The position numbers and the translations under genes are program-made. 64,000 nucleotides of DNA from Chitinophaga hostae (GTDB lineage Bacteria; Bacteroidota; Bacteroidia; Chitinophagales; Chitinophagaceae): contig NZ_JAGTXB010000005.1 of NCBI RefSeq assembly GCF_018224885.1, positions 1 through 64,000 on the forward strand, written 5' to 3'. Position 1 is the first letter of the stretch. Each line of letters opens with the position of its first letter. Under the pieces are notes generated by a model. That model ran no database searches. It was not told the DNA's origin and saw only the letters and a list, made by a program, of their open reading frames with translations. Shown here one piece after another: positions 1-8,851 of the stretch.

Positions 1-93
1 TTCCGAATCAAAGACTTTGATGCAGCCCTTGACTTTTTAAAAGACACGACATCCGTCGCAGATATACGAACGCAAAAACACCACCCCATTTAA
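1..93 (+). CDS. 3' end of an unidentified gene (partial)
   Basis: An open frame enters from the left edge and ends at TAA 91-93, giving the last 30 residues, beginning FRIKDFDAAL and ending KHHPI. The fragment is too short to assign to a family. Its stop codon overlaps the stop of the convergent SnoaL-like gene by a few bases, which suits two tail-to-tail genes. It could also be a chance open frame, since only 30 codons are visible. Confidence 0.4.
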   Translation, partial: FRIKDFDAALDFLKDTTSVADIRTQKHHPI

Positions 94-536
94 GACTGCT
101 CAATCTGTCCATGTTTGACAACGCCATCTGGCAATACTCCCAATTGCCCCATCATCTCAAACTGATCAAATAAAGGAAAATGTTTAACGACCTTTTCATC
201 TTTAAAATAATCAATAGCAAATCCTTTCACTTTGAATGATTTTCCGCTATTGGGAATCCCTGGTAGATCACGGACCTGGGTGGCTTCCCACGTCATTAAA
301 GAAATGACTTTATCATCTTCTGCTACTTGTTCAATAACAGTAATTTTATTTGGATGGAGTGCCTTTGCAAATTGCTGGTCCTGAATAGCATACTCTTCTT
401 TGCCTAATTGTTGCCCACCGAAGAAATCCGCTTTAAAATCAGTATGCAGATACTTATCATAGTTGTCCTTCAATGCAGCGGTACCAAAGGCTTCATGCCA
501 TTCCTTTGATATCTGTTTTGCTTGTTCTTTGTTCAT
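90..536 (-). CDS. SnoaL-like / NTF2-fold protein
   Basis: A protein of about 148 residues beginning MNKEQAKQIS. The pattern (helical N-terminus, DFKADFFGG, then ITVIEQVAEDDKVISLMTW, then FKVKGFAIDYFKDEKVVKHF) is that of the SnoaL-like polyketide cyclase / ester cyclase group of the NTF2 cone fold. Members are small cytoplasmic proteins of varied and often unknown substrate. The frame is open back to 602, but the ATG at 536 is chosen because the extra 22 residues do not resemble the family and the domain starts right after it. It is convergent with the fragment at 1-93 and divergent from the AraC gene at 679, so a shared control region is plausible. Function beyond the fold is not known. Confidence 0.75.
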   Translation of the reverse strand: MNKEQAKQISKEWHEAFGTAALKDNYDKYLHTDFKADFFGGQQLGKEEYAIQDQQFAKALHPNKITVIEQVAEDDKVISLMTWEATQVRDLPGIPNSGKSFKVKGFAIDYFKDEKVVKHFPLFDQFEMMGQLGVLPDGVVKHGQIEQS

Positions 537-678
537 GATAATATGTTTAGATATTGTTTGAATGTTAATTTTAGATACTGCACCCCTGATCTGCGACGAC
601 AATTTTTATGCCATGCAAAGCCCTTATATTGGGATAGATTTCCGTTAGAGGCTGTTTTTTTGTTAACTTCATACTGAT

Positions 679-1503
679 ATGTTCCACTACCAGCAATATC
701 ATCCATCCGTTCCACTGGCAAACTTTATAGAATGCTATTGGGTATTACATGCCCCCGATCGGTTTATGGATGCCCCTGACCGCTTAATACCCGGTGGCCG
801 TGTGGAACTGATCTTTAATTTTGGCGACCCGGTAGATTGGTTAATAACAGCTGATAACCCTCAGGGCACCCGTTTGAGCGGACCGGTGATTATGGGACAG
901 CGTAACCAAATTTTTTATGTGAAAAGTACGGGTAAAACGAGGATGCTGGGCTTACGTTTTAAGCCCGGCGGTCTGGCGGCGTTTACTAAGGTGCCGATAT
1001 CTGATTTATTGAATCTGCTGTTGCCGGCTGAACTTATTTTAGGAACGGCAGTAAAAAACTGGGAGATGCAGTTATCAGACTATACGGATGATGATAAGCG
1101 GATACAAGTACTGGATGATATATTGAAGAATGCATTAAAAAGTACACCGGCCGACCTGTTAGTGGTTAACCTAACTATTGATACCCTGCGTAACAACCAG
1201 GATGATCTGTCTATTGCCACTATCTGCCAGCAAACAGGTTGGTACTATAAAAAGCTGGAAAGAGTTTTTCTGAAAAATACCGGTTATACTCCTAAGTATT
1301 ATCACAAAATAGTTCGTTTTAATAAGGCGGTCAGGTCTATGCGAACCAGCAATAACCTGACCGATGTCTGCTATGTATGCAATTACTTTGACCAGGCGCA
1401 TTTTATCCGCGATTTCCGGTTGTTTACCGGTACCACCCCCAGCCAGTTTAAAAAAGAAGATAATAAAATAGCGGCTATCCTGATAAAACATCAACCTGTC
1501 TAA
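679..1503 (+). CDS. AraC-family transcriptional regulator (DUF6597-type N-terminus)
   Basis: 274 residues. The N-terminal part (YYQPS-like YQQYHPSVPLANFIECYWVL, then LIPGGRVELIFNFGD near residue 40-50 and GLRFKPGGLAAF near 100) matches the DUF6597-type sensor region found before AraC DNA-binding domains. The C-terminal third (about 165-265) carries the two helix-turn-helix units, with LSIATICQQTGWYYKKLERVFLKNTGYTPKYYHKI split across both and ending FTGTTPSQFKK. It is probably a cytoplasmic activator or repressor of nearby genes; candidates are the divergent SnoaL-like gene and the Lnt-like gene 60 bp downstream. The effector is unknown. Confidence 0.85.
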   Translation: MFHYQQYHPSVPLANFIECYWVLHAPDRFMDAPDRLIPGGRVELIFNFGDPVDWLITADNPQGTRLSGPVIMGQRNQIFYVKSTGKTRMLGLRFKPGGLAAFTKVPISDLLNLLLPAELILGTAVKNWEMQLSDYTDDDKRIQVLDDILKNALKSTPADLLVVNLTIDTLRNNQDDLSIATICQQTGWYYKKLERVFLKNTGYTPKYYHKIVRFNKAVRSMRTSNNLTDVCYVCNYFDQAHFIRDFRLFTGTTPSQFKKEDNKIAAILIKHQPV

Positions 1504-1563
1504 AATATACAATTCTGCTCCGGAAAAGCCTCATAGCTTTGATACTTATACTAAACTTATATC

Positions 1564-3015
1564 ATGTCGGATTTAAAACCGGTCTCGAAAGCATTATTAG
1601 CCGGCGGAGCACTTTTTGCAGGTATTTGCTGGTATTTATCCTTTAGCTTATCAGCACATCTCTGGTGGCCATTATGGGTGGCGCCTATTCCCATAGTTTA
1701 TTTTTCTTTGCGGCTTACTGGCAAATGGGCATTTTTATTAGCATTCGCCGGTTACTTAATTGGAAGACTTAGCTGGGTGCCTTATTTATTAAGCATTATG
1801 CCATTGCCGCTGGTGCTTTTGTTCACGCTGCTTTTGCCCCTGATCTTTGCGTTACAGGTGGCAGCGGCAAGAAAGCTGATGCTTACCTATTCCCATTGGT
1901 CTACCGTATTTGCATTCCCCGTTTTGGTTACTACGGTAGAGTATATCTGCTTCCTCACCACCAGGGATGGAACGGCAGGCAGTATTGCCTATACTCAATG
2001 CAACTTCTTACCGGTTGTGCAGGTCGCTTCGCTGACGGGCATACAGGGAATCACTTTTCTGGCCACTTTTATCCCGGCGGCTATAGCGCTCATCATCTAC
2101 CGGTATCAGCAAAAACAACTCATCGGCACGCTTTGCTTTGTAACTATGGGCGTTTTTGTGGCTGCTATGGTTTGGGGTATTGTGCGTTTAAATCAAACCC
2201 CTCCTGCCGCTAAGTCATTACAAGTAGGGATGGCTACTATTGATGAGCGGGCTTATCATAAAGAATACCCAACGGGGGAGGACAAGGATTTGTACCTGGC
2301 AAACCTTTACCTGGCCCGGGTAGGGACGTTGGTAAAGCAAGGGGCGGAGGTAGTGGTGCTGCCTGAAAAAATGTTTACGGTAAGAGATAATCGCCGCCCG
2401 GGTTTCATTCAGCAGTTAAAAGATACTGCAATGGCGCATCAGGTAAGCATCGTTGCATGCGTGTCGCAGCAGAAAGGAGACTATTACGAAAACAGGGCCT
2501 GGGTGATCGGGAAGGAGGGAACGCTCCTGGCGGATTACCAGAAAGTATATTTGTTTGAAGGAGAAGTGCTCGATAGCGTGAAGCCAGGAAAGGAACCAGG
2601 TTTATTCCTTTGGAAGGGGGCTCCGCAAGGTGTGGCCATTTGTAAGGACATGGATTTTCAGCAATACATCCGCAGGTATGGCAGGGCAGCATGTAATGTT
2701 TTATTTGTGCCGGCCTGGGATTTTGAGCAGGATGGTTGGATGCATAGCCGGATGGCGATCATGAGAAGCGTGGAAGGCGGTTTTGGAATAGTAAGAAATG
2801 CCAGGCAGGGCAGACTGACCATCAACGATTATTGCGGCCGGGTTTTGTATGAGGCTAATGGCGATAATGGTGCGCCAGTGATGTTAACAGGCAGCATTGA
2901 CATACAGCATCATTCTACACTTTATAACCAGTGGGGCGATTGGTTTAGTATCTTAAACGCGTTGGCATCGCTGGCGTGCCTGGTACTTTTAGTAATAGCC
3001 AGGTTGGTAAAATAG
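1564..3015 (+). CDS. Membrane-bound carbon-nitrogen hydrolase related to apolipoprotein N-acyltransferase
   Basis: 483 residues. The first ~210 residues hold about six hydrophobic membrane segments. A nitrilase-fold domain follows from about 220 to 445, and a final membrane helix lies near the C-terminus (LASLACLVLLVIARLVK). The Glu-Lys-Cys triad of the family is visible: E268 in VVVLPEKMF, K327 in DYQKVYLFEGE and C360 in VAICKDMDF. This order and the flanking helices are those of Lnt, which acylates the N-terminal Cys of lipoproteins at the periplasmic face of the inner membrane. The domain is somewhat divergent, so it may be an accessory Lnt-like enzyme rather than the housekeeping copy. 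It lies 60 bp after the AraC gene and may be co-transcribed with it. Confidence 0.75.
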   Translation: MSDLKPVSKALLAGGALFAGICWYLSFSLSAHLWWPLWVAPIPIVYFSLRLTGKWAFLLAFAGYLIGRLSWVPYLLSIMPLPLVLLFTLLLPLIFALQVAAARKLMLTYSHWSTVFAFPVLVTTVEYICFLTTRDGTAGSIAYTQCNFLPVVQVASLTGIQGITFLATFIPAAIALIIYRYQQKQLIGTLCFVTMGVFVAAMVWGIVRLNQTPPAAKSLQVGMATIDERAYHKEYPTGEDKDLYLANLYLARVGTLVKQGAEVVVLPEKMFTVRDNRRPGFIQQLKDTAMAHQVSIVACVSQQKGDYYENRAWVIGKEGTLLADYQKVYLFEGEVLDSVKPGKEPGLFLWKGAPQGVAICKDMDFQQYIRRYGRAACNVLFVPAWDFEQDGWMHSRMAIMRSVEGGFGIVRNARQGRLTINDYCGRVLYEANGDNGAPVMLTGSIDIQHHSTLYNQWGDWFSILNALASLACLVLLVIARLVK

Positions 3016-3292
3016 TGACCTGTAGCAAGTGTTGCTTCGTTGACCACTAAAAATAAAGTCATCCCCAGCCAGTTATGCTGAAGCTAAAATAACATCAGTA
3101 ATTATTAGAATAATAAGCTAATGTTGTTTGTAGATTTGGCGTCCTGTATAGAAGAACGATGAAAACAACAGGTCGCTGACTGTCATAAAGAAAGGAGCGA
3201 TCAATTACCAACACGATAAGTAAGCCGGCGGCCAGTAGAAGATTGACTATAGTTTTAGATCCCCGTTTTGTCTGTAAATAAACCCTCCCTTG

Positions 3293-3451
3293 ATGGAGCT
3301 TATTCAAACCACGTACTCCGGAAATGAGCTGGAATTGATCAGTGAACTGGTAAACGGGAGTAAACGCGCTTTCGGGGAGTTCTTTTTTGCCCATAAGGAC
3401 AGGGTTTACGCAATTGCGTTTGCCTTGGCAATATCATCCGGTAGAAAATGA
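3293..3451 (+). pseudogene. Truncated ECF sigma-70 factor (region 2 fragment)
   Basis: An ATG at 3293 opens a 52-codon frame ending at TGA 3449. The residues ELVNGSKRAFGEFFFAHKD followed by RVYAIAFAL match the start of Bacteroidota ECF sigma factors (xxGxxxAFxxLFxxYxxRVYxxAxxL, region 2). Homology stops after AFAL, where sequence continues into an AraC-gene remnant in another reading frame. Regions 2.3-2.4 and 4 are missing, so the product cannot work as a sigma factor. It is best read as a 5' remnant left by a deletion that fused two genes. Confidence 0.7.
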
Positions 3452-3844
3452 ACCAAGAACGCCGATGGCTTATGTGAGACACTTCTTCCCCGATTTTATG
3501 GGAAATGAATTGCTGGAGAAACCGGAAGCGAAGAAATTGAAAGAGCTATTCCACAATGCCGCCCGAGGCATCCTGTTTTCAAATGAAACAATATACAGGT
3601 TGCTTCGCTCTCTGTGGCTGCTTTTTGCCGGTTCTTCAAAAGTAAAACTAACAGAACATTTAGCCAGTTTGTGAAGGACGTTAGAATTTCGCACGCAGCT
3701 AAATTGTTACTTGCAGGTACTCATAATGTATCAGAAGCATGTTACAACAGTGGCTATAATAATCTTTCAAACTTTAATAAACATTTCAAGGAAATAAAAG
3801 GTTTTCCTCCAAGTATTTTCTTAAAACGAAGTTTGGATTGTTGA
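3450..3844 (+). pseudogene. Decayed AraC-family regulator with internal deletion and frameshift
   Basis: Two frames together resemble the AraC protein at 60178-61071. The first (about 3453-3591) reads YVRHFFPDFMGNELLEKPEA, matching VIHFFPDFLGKELLDKPEA. The second (about 3594-3844) reads AAFCRFFKSKTNRTFSQFVK and later EACYNSGYNNLSNFNKHFKE, matching the helix-turn-helix region there. Between them about 75-80 residues of the paralogue are absent and the frame changes. The N-terminal ~120 residues are missing too, replaced by the sigma-factor fragment. The C-terminal helix-turn-helix frame alone stays open for 76 codons from a GTG at 3614, so a small DNA-binding product cannot be excluded, but a relic is more likely. 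Confidence 0.75.
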
Positions 3845-4339
3845 TAGTAATAGAAAATTGTTGAGACAATGGCTCCTTTTAAACCGCCATATCGCGTTTT
3901 CTTGTTAAGTCCATAATGCCCTTTTATTAAATGCAGGCACTTGGTAATATGAGGAGTAGGTTCCTGCTTTAGGAATTTCTAAACTTAATCCTATATTTGC
4001 CCATCCAGGTGTTACTATGGAATAAAAATAATGGTTCAATATTTTCGAGGATATTTTTTGGGAAAGGCTGACAGCATATGCAAAGGTGCGACCACATAGT
4101 TTTTTATTTTGAAATTAAATATAAGCCAGGCGGCGCTGAAATTCTTTCATTTTCCTATTCCCGCTCCCATCCCATACCGCCATTCTGCCATATCCTAACA
4201 CGGCCCACACGCGGAAACGCTTTACCCTACAGGTGTCACCTTATCTGGTGAACCGTTTGGTCGGGACATCTTCAATAGTTTTGCCCCCATGAAATGGCCG
4301 TGCCTTCGGCCGCATCTTTTATCTTAAAATCGCGAACAG
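3845..4339. other. Intergenic region, no gene seen
   Basis: 495 bp between the AraC relic and the esterase gene. No frame with family resemblance, RNA gene or strong repeat was seen on either strand. The promoter of the esterase operon should lie in its right half, but no convincing -33/-7 pair was found. Confidence 0.5.
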
Positions 4340-5140
4340 ATGAAATTGTGTAGTACCTGGTACCTGGCAGGATGCCTGGGCCTAACCCTGTTTTTTTCGG
4401 CTTGTAAGAAGGAAACCATTGAGAAAAGCCGCCTAAGGGAATTTAACCTCACCTCCACAGTCAACGGGGGCAATTACGACATTAAAGTGGCCCTGCCTGA
4501 GAATTATGCCGCTTCCGGGGAGTATCACACCCTCTATGTATTGGATGCGAAGCTGGATTTTGACCTGGTGGCATTGGAGTGTGAAAGGCAGGCCCGTGAC
4601 CGTCATCGGGAAGGTGTTTTGGTGGTGGGCATTGGCTGGGGGCACGACCGTTTGGACGATTATACCCCAACTCCCAGTAAGATCGGCAGCGGTGGTGCTG
4701 ATAAGTTTATCCGGTTTATTGAAACAGAACTGATTCCCCGGATAGAATCTGAGTTCCATGCTGTTCCAGCAAGGGCAGCCAGGGGGATATTAGGACATTC
4801 GGCAGGAGGGTTGTTTGTTGGACACAGCTTCACTAATCACAACGGGGTATTTGCCAGCTACTTGTGCCTGAGTCCTTCGTTTTGGTACGACGATGCCATT
4901 GTGCTCCGGAATGAAAAGGTTAACCGCGAGCAAAACAGGACAGGGAGAGGGAACTTTTTCCTGGGACTTGGTGAGATGGAAGAAAAGATGCGCCCGCCAT
5001 TTGTGGGTTTTCGCAGCGCCCTCCAAACTTACTATCCCAATTATGCCGTCCAGGATTACATAACACCCGGGAAAGGCCACCTCGATTCCAAAGAGACAAA
5101 CATAAAAAGGGCGGTCACTTTTTTCTTTGACAACATTTAA
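4340..5140 (+). CDS. Exported lipoprotein alpha/beta-hydrolase (esterase D / IroE-like)
   Basis: 266 residues. The N-terminus is a lipoprotein signal (hydrophobic LAGCLGLTLFFSAC followed by KKE), so the enzyme is probably membrane anchored outside the cytoplasm. The rest is a putative esterase of the Esterase D / enterochelin-esterase-like group: YHTLYVLDAKLDFD near residue 65, the nucleophile elbow GHSAGG with S154, FASYLCLSPSFWYDD after it, and a late GKGHLDS with H247 as the likely catalytic histidine. Such enzymes cleave siderophore, acyl or feruloyl esters; the substrate here is unknown. The next gene starts 8 bp after the stop, so they form an operon. Confidence 0.8.
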   Translation: MKLCSTWYLAGCLGLTLFFSACKKETIEKSRLREFNLTSTVNGGNYDIKVALPENYAASGEYHTLYVLDAKLDFDLVALECERQARDRHREGVLVVGIGWGHDRLDDYTPTPSKIGSGGADKFIRFIETELIPRIESEFHAVPARAARGILGHSAGGLFVGHSFTNHNGVFASYLCLSPSFWYDDAIVLRNEKVNREQNRTGRGNFFLGLGEMEEKMRPPFVGFRSALQTYYPNYAVQDYITPGKGHLDSKETNIKRAVTFFFDNI

Positions 5141-5148
5141 AACGGCTT

Positions 5149-5727
5149 ATGAGAAACAGATTTTTTATTTACCTGATATTATTGACGGGGAGTGTATATG
5201 GTCAAAACCAACCTACCTCATCGCCATTATCCCGTTTTACGATAAAACCTGCCATTGGTGTATTGCCATGGAGCCTTCCGGTAAAAGGCCTTGCCTCGGT
5301 GTTAGTGGAATATCCGCTGAAAGGACATTGGGTAGCAGGCGCCCATACGATGTTGGCCAGTGCGATAGCCAGGAACACTTATAACATTGAAACGAATTAT
5401 AGCCTGCAGCTGTCCCAGAAATTCGGGATAGGATATACGATGGCGGGGCCGCGAAAATTCATCCGGCTTACTTTGATGGCCATGGGGGGCGTGCGGCGCA
5501 CAGCGTTCAAAGAAACGCTGGATTACCCGGGGCTGGAAAAGATCACCACCAAATCCAGCACCCTTTTGCCGGATGTAGGATTGTTGGTGGATTGGTCACT
5601 CGGAAGAAAACGGCATACTTTCAATGCGAGGGTGTACCTGCCTTTCTATCCCTTTGAAGGCTACCCTATCAGCACTTTCCAGAATATCAGTATAGAAATG
5701 GGTATGGGAATAAAGTTGAAACGCTGA
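5149..5727 (+). CDS. Small exported protein, probably beta-rich outer-membrane protein
   Basis: 192 residues with a cleavable-type signal peptide (FFIYLILLTGSVYGQ before NQP). The mature part has alternating hydrophobic strands (FTIKPAIGVLPWSL, GIGYTMAG, VGLLVDWSLG, FNARVYLPF) and ends ISIEMGMGIKLKR, as in small beta-barrel or opacity-like proteins. No family is recognised. It follows the lipoprotein esterase by 8 bp and is probably translated from the same message, so it may help the esterase at the outer membrane. Confidence 0.6.
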   Translation: MRNRFFIYLILLTGSVYGQNQPTSSPLSRFTIKPAIGVLPWSLPVKGLASVLVEYPLKGHWVAGAHTMLASAIARNTYNIETNYSLQLSQKFGIGYTMAGPRKFIRLTLMAMGGVRRTAFKETLDYPGLEKITTKSSTLLPDVGLLVDWSLGRKRHTFNARVYLPFYPFEGYPISTFQNISIEMGMGIKLKR

Positions 5728-5788
5728 AAGAGGCAGCCCTGATCCGCAGTTAGTATCGTAAATACCATCGTAAACAGGTTAAACTCCT

Positions 5789-5796
5789 TATATTTG
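5789..5796 (+). promoter_or_regulatory. Possible Bacteroidota -7 promoter element (TATATTTG)
   Basis: TATATTTG fits the TAnnTTTG -7 consensus and lies 29 bp before the ATG of the membrane AraC gene at 5826. No clear TTTG -33 element is present at the usual distance, so this is a weak call based on one half of the promoter. Confidence 0.35.
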
Positions 5797-5825
5797 GTAT
5801 TTATTACATTATACTAACAAACAAT

Positions 5826-6992
5826 ATGTTATTGGATTGGCGTGTCGTATATATGGGGGGTGTTTTTATCTCGCTATTCCTGTTTGTAATGCTGATCAGC
5901 AAGCGGCAAAAAAGTACGGCAGATAAGATCCTGAGCACCTGGCTCTTCTTTGCTGTGATTCACCAGGCACTGATTGGCTGGTATGCATCCAATAAAATGA
6001 GCGATATGCCGGCGTTGATCGGATGGGAGCTGCCGTTCCCGTTCCTGCACGGTCCATTCCTGTATCTGTATATTTTGTTTCTCACCGGTCAGCAGCGTCA
6101 GGGATGGCGTAGTATACTTCACTTTGTCCCGGCGGTGCTGGTCGCTATCATATTGGCGCCTGTGCTCGGATCTATGTCTGTTCCCGAAAAGTTAGGGGCT
6201 ATCGCACCTGTCCGGTTCGAGGCACTATTCCAATGGATGGTCAGAGGGATTATTGTTTCAGGGGTGGTATATGTGGTATTGTCCCTTGTCCTGCTCCGCA
6301 GACACAAACAAAATGTTGCTGTCCAGTTTTCCAATACCGACAAGATCACGCTTAACTGGTTGCGTTACCTCATCGGTGGAATGGGGGTTATCTGGGTAGT
6401 GGTCATATTTTTCGAATCAGCGCAATCGTTGTATGTAGTCGTAGCGCTATTTATTTTTTTTATTGGTTACTTTGGCATCCGGCAAGTAGGCATCTTCTCC
6501 AATCCGCCTCCGGCCCACGAAGTATATCTTCCCGCCGTTGTGCAGGCGCCGGAAGCCGAAGTAGTGGCAGATGTTGCTGACGTTGCCGATAAAAAAGTGA
6601 AGTACGAAAAAACCGGGCTTACTGAGGCGGAAGCTTCCAGGATTCACACAGCACTTACAACACTTATGCGAACACAGGAGTGTTATAAAGATTCGGAGTT
6701 AACCCTGGGCGATCTTGCCAAAACATTGGAGATACACCCGGCCATCCTCTCCCAGGTTATCAATTCAAAAGAAGAGAAAAGCTTTTATGATTACATCAAT
6801 ACCCTGCGGGTGGAAGCATTTAAACAGCTGCTATTGAAACCGGACAGTCAACAATATACCCTGCTGTCGCTGGCATTTGAATGTGGGTTCAATTCCAAAA
6901 CAAGCTTTAACCGCAACTTTAAAAAGATCACGCAGCTGTCTCCCAGCAGCTATGTTAAAGAGATGAATATTAGTGTACAGACAGGGGAGTAG
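5826..6992 (+). CDS. Membrane-anchored AraC-family regulator
   Basis: 388 residues. Residues 1 to about 220 form roughly six or seven hydrophobic segments (VYMGGVFISLFLFVMLI at the start, VVVALFIFFIGYFGI at the end). A charged linker follows (about 230-265), then an AraC DNA-binding domain (about 285-380) with LTLGDLAKTLEIHPAILSQVIN and LLSLAFECGFNSKTSFNRNFK, ending QLSPSSYVKEM. Such proteins sense a signal at the inner membrane and bind DNA from the cytoplasmic side. No ligand can be named. The convergent pentapeptide-repeat gene ends 19 bp downstream. Confidence 0.85.
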   Translation: MLLDWRVVYMGGVFISLFLFVMLISKRQKSTADKILSTWLFFAVIHQALIGWYASNKMSDMPALIGWELPFPFLHGPFLYLYILFLTGQQRQGWRSILHFVPAVLVAIILAPVLGSMSVPEKLGAIAPVRFEALFQWMVRGIIVSGVVYVVLSLVLLRRHKQNVAVQFSNTDKITLNWLRYLIGGMGVIWVVVIFFESAQSLYVVVALFIFFIGYFGIRQVGIFSNPPPAHEVYLPAVVQAPEAEVVADVADVADKKVKYEKTGLTEAEASRIHTALTTLMRTQECYKDSELTLGDLAKTLEIHPAILSQVINSKEEKSFYDYINTLRVEAFKQLLLKPDSQQYTLLSLAFECGFNSKTSFNRNFKKITQLSPSSYVKEMNISVQTGE

Positions 6993-7010
6993 CTAATGAA
7001 TTATTGGACA

Positions 7011-7934
7011 TTATATAACTGTAACCTTCGACAGATCAATCACACGTAAGCCTTTGAGTGCGGCATAAGTAAGCTTGTCCATCGTTGCGCCATCAAAACA
7101 GATGGTTTGCATAGCGAGATGCGCTTTATTTGTCAGCGAAAACGGCACGGTGAATGACACATTCCTGAGTGTGGCTCCTCTAAACGATACGTTTTTCATG
7201 GTGCACTTGTTGAACCTGACACCGGTGAAGGTCTGCCCATCAAAGCTGATGGCCTGCAGATCACAATGATTGAAATCAACACCGTTGAAAATACAGTTTT
7301 CAAAGATGGCTTTTTGAAGGTCGGCCTTGCTCAGATTAACATCGGTCAGGGTTGCATCTGTGAACCTGGCGCCTTGTCCCGACATATTCAGGGAAGTGCG
7401 TACCAGGATGGATTTGTGGAAGCTCGCATCGTTAAGGTTAGTGATGGAGAAGATACAGTCAGTCAGATTGGCGCCGTCAAAATTGGCTTCCCGCGCATCC
7501 AGCGTTTCAAATGAACTGCCGGTTAGGTCGGCGCCGGCAAAGTTAGCTCCCCGCAAAGCGCTCACCTTGAATTTTCCTTTGTGTAAAATAACGCCGGCGA
7601 AGTCACTCTTTTGCAGATCGATCGCATTAAGGTTTATCGGTACCTGCCGCTCCGACGAACGCGAAAAATTGCCGGTCTCCTTTATTGGTTGCTGAACCGG
7701 GGATTCAACAGGCTCATTGGCTGCAATGGATTCGCTTTCTGAAAAATAGTTCAGGTCAACACCCAGCATCTCCCCAAGCCGGCTAAAAGTAGTAATGTCT
7801 GGCATTGATTCTCCCCGTTCCCATTTTCCAACTGCCTGGGGGCTGATAAATAGTTGCTGAGCAAGCCGCGCCTGAGACATACCCTTTGCCTTTCTTGCCT
7901 GGGCAATTTTGCCGCCGATTATCTTAGTATCCAT
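7011..7934 (-). CDS. XRE-type helix-turn-helix protein with pentapeptide-repeat domain
   Basis: 307 residues. Residues about 6-60 are a Cro/C1-type helix-turn-helix (GGKIAQARKAKGMSQARLAQ, then LFISPQAVGKWERGESMPDI). After a polar linker, residues about 95-270 are A(D/N)LxX-type pentapeptide repeats (SALRGANFAGADLTGSSF, DAREANFDGANLTDCIF, LSKADLQKAIFENCIF). Pentapeptide repeats form a right-handed square beta-helix; in Qnr/MfpA-like proteins this mimics DNA, but no such role is shown here. The combination suggests a cytoplasmic regulator whose repeat domain binds a partner or effector. It is transcribed alone, convergent with the AraC gene at 5826. Confidence 0.85.
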   Translation of the reverse strand: MDTKIIGGKIAQARKAKGMSQARLAQQLFISPQAVGKWERGESMPDITTFSRLGEMLGVDLNYFSESESIAANEPVESPVQQPIKETGNFSRSSERQVPINLNAIDLQKSDFAGVILHKGKFKVSALRGANFAGADLTGSSFETLDAREANFDGANLTDCIFSITNLNDASFHKSILVRTSLNMSGQGARFTDATLTDVNLSKADLQKAIFENCIFNGVDFNHCDLQAISFDGQTFTGVRFNKCTMKNVSFRGATLRNVSFTVPFSLTNKAHLAMQTICFDGATMDKLTYAALKGLRVIDLSKVTVI

Positions 7935-8183
7935 ACACTATATCTTTTTCGATACTGCGAAGATAGGCTACCTCACCCCTGGAATCAACAAAAAAGTAGA
8001 ACGGGTTAGTTGTAATAACGCTACTTGTGCTTGCTGTTAACAACCGGCAGTTGTATTTCGTGGAATTATTTCGCGGTTTGTGGGTGTTCCTTTTTAGCAT
8101 AAAGCTGATTCTTCCGTTCCTGCTCTAAATTTACTACCTTTTACAGGCTATGTGCATCGCGCCTTTGGGATAAAAAATAAACA

Positions 8184-8777
8184 ATGAATAAAGAAAATTT
8201 AATTCAGTTTGTACAACAGGTATTGCCCATGAGCCGGCCAAAAGCTGAACAGCTGGCAGCGAAGTTTATGCCGATGAAAATCGAAAGAAACGGGTATGTG
8301 CTGAAGGAGGGAAAAGTATGCCATGAATCTCACTTTATTGAGAGCGGCATTGTCAGATCCTATACTTATGATGTTGAAGGGAATGAGGTGACGACTGCAT
8401 TTTATGCGAAAAATACTTTTGCAACGGACTTACTATCATTCTTTAAAAGAAGCCCGGCAAGAGAATATATCCAGGCCATCACCGATTGTGAAACCTGGTA
8501 TATAAGTTACGACGATATGCAGGCCAGTTTCCACACGATCCCCGAGTTTCGTGAATTCGGACGACTGAACATCGTAAATCAATATAGTATCCTAAAAGAA
8601 AGGATGCTATCGATGTTACAGGAAACAGCGGAACAGCGGTATAGTCACCTGATCAATTCAAGTCCGGAGATTTTCCAGGACGTACCGTTAAAATATATTG
8701 CCACCTACCTGGGTATTACCGATACCTCGTTAAGCAGGATAAGAAAGGAGTTTGCAAAGAAAAATGCCGGTGGCTGA
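8184..8777 (+). CDS. Crp/Fnr-family regulator (cyclic-nucleotide-binding fold)
   Basis: 197 residues. The N-terminal ~115 residues form a CAP-like beta-roll (ERNGYVLKEGKVCHESHFIESGIV in pieces, then TTAFYAKNTFATDLLSFF). A short helical region and a C-terminal helix-turn-helix follow (PLKYIATYLGITDTSLSRIRKEF). This layout is typical of the abundant Bacteroidota Crp-like proteins that often lack a full cAMP-binding motif; the canonical RxS phosphate-binding sequence is not evident here. It is a cytoplasmic regulator, likely of the membrane-protein gene 72 bp downstream with which it may form a unit. Confidence 0.85.
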   Translation: MNKENLIQFVQQVLPMSRPKAEQLAAKFMPMKIERNGYVLKEGKVCHESHFIESGIVRSYTYDVEGNEVTTAFYAKNTFATDLLSFFKRSPAREYIQAITDCETWYISYDDMQASFHTIPEFREFGRLNIVNQYSILKERMLSMLQETAEQRYSHLINSSPEIFQDVPLKYIATYLGITDTSLSRIRKEFAKKNAGG

Positions 8778-8809
8778 TTTCTTGCCATTTACTAAGTGCC
8801 GGCTGGGAT

Positions 8810-8851
8810 ATTTGATTTTCCTTTGTCTTGTTACTAAATAACAAATCAAAT
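8810..8851 (+). other. Imperfect stem-loop covering a start codon
   Basis: ATTTGAT (8810-8816) can pair with ATCAAAT (8845-8851), which includes the A and T of the ATG at 8850. Inside lies TTGTTA (8828-8833) paired with TAACAA (8839-8844). The two stems are separated by an 11-nt bulge on the left. It could shield the start codon, but it is AT-rich and may be fortuitous. Confidence 0.3.

Noticed and set aside
3095..3394. A 99-codon minus-strand frame before the sigma fragment
   Set aside because: No domain or signal. The plus strand of the same stretch encodes the recognisable ECF sigma fragment.
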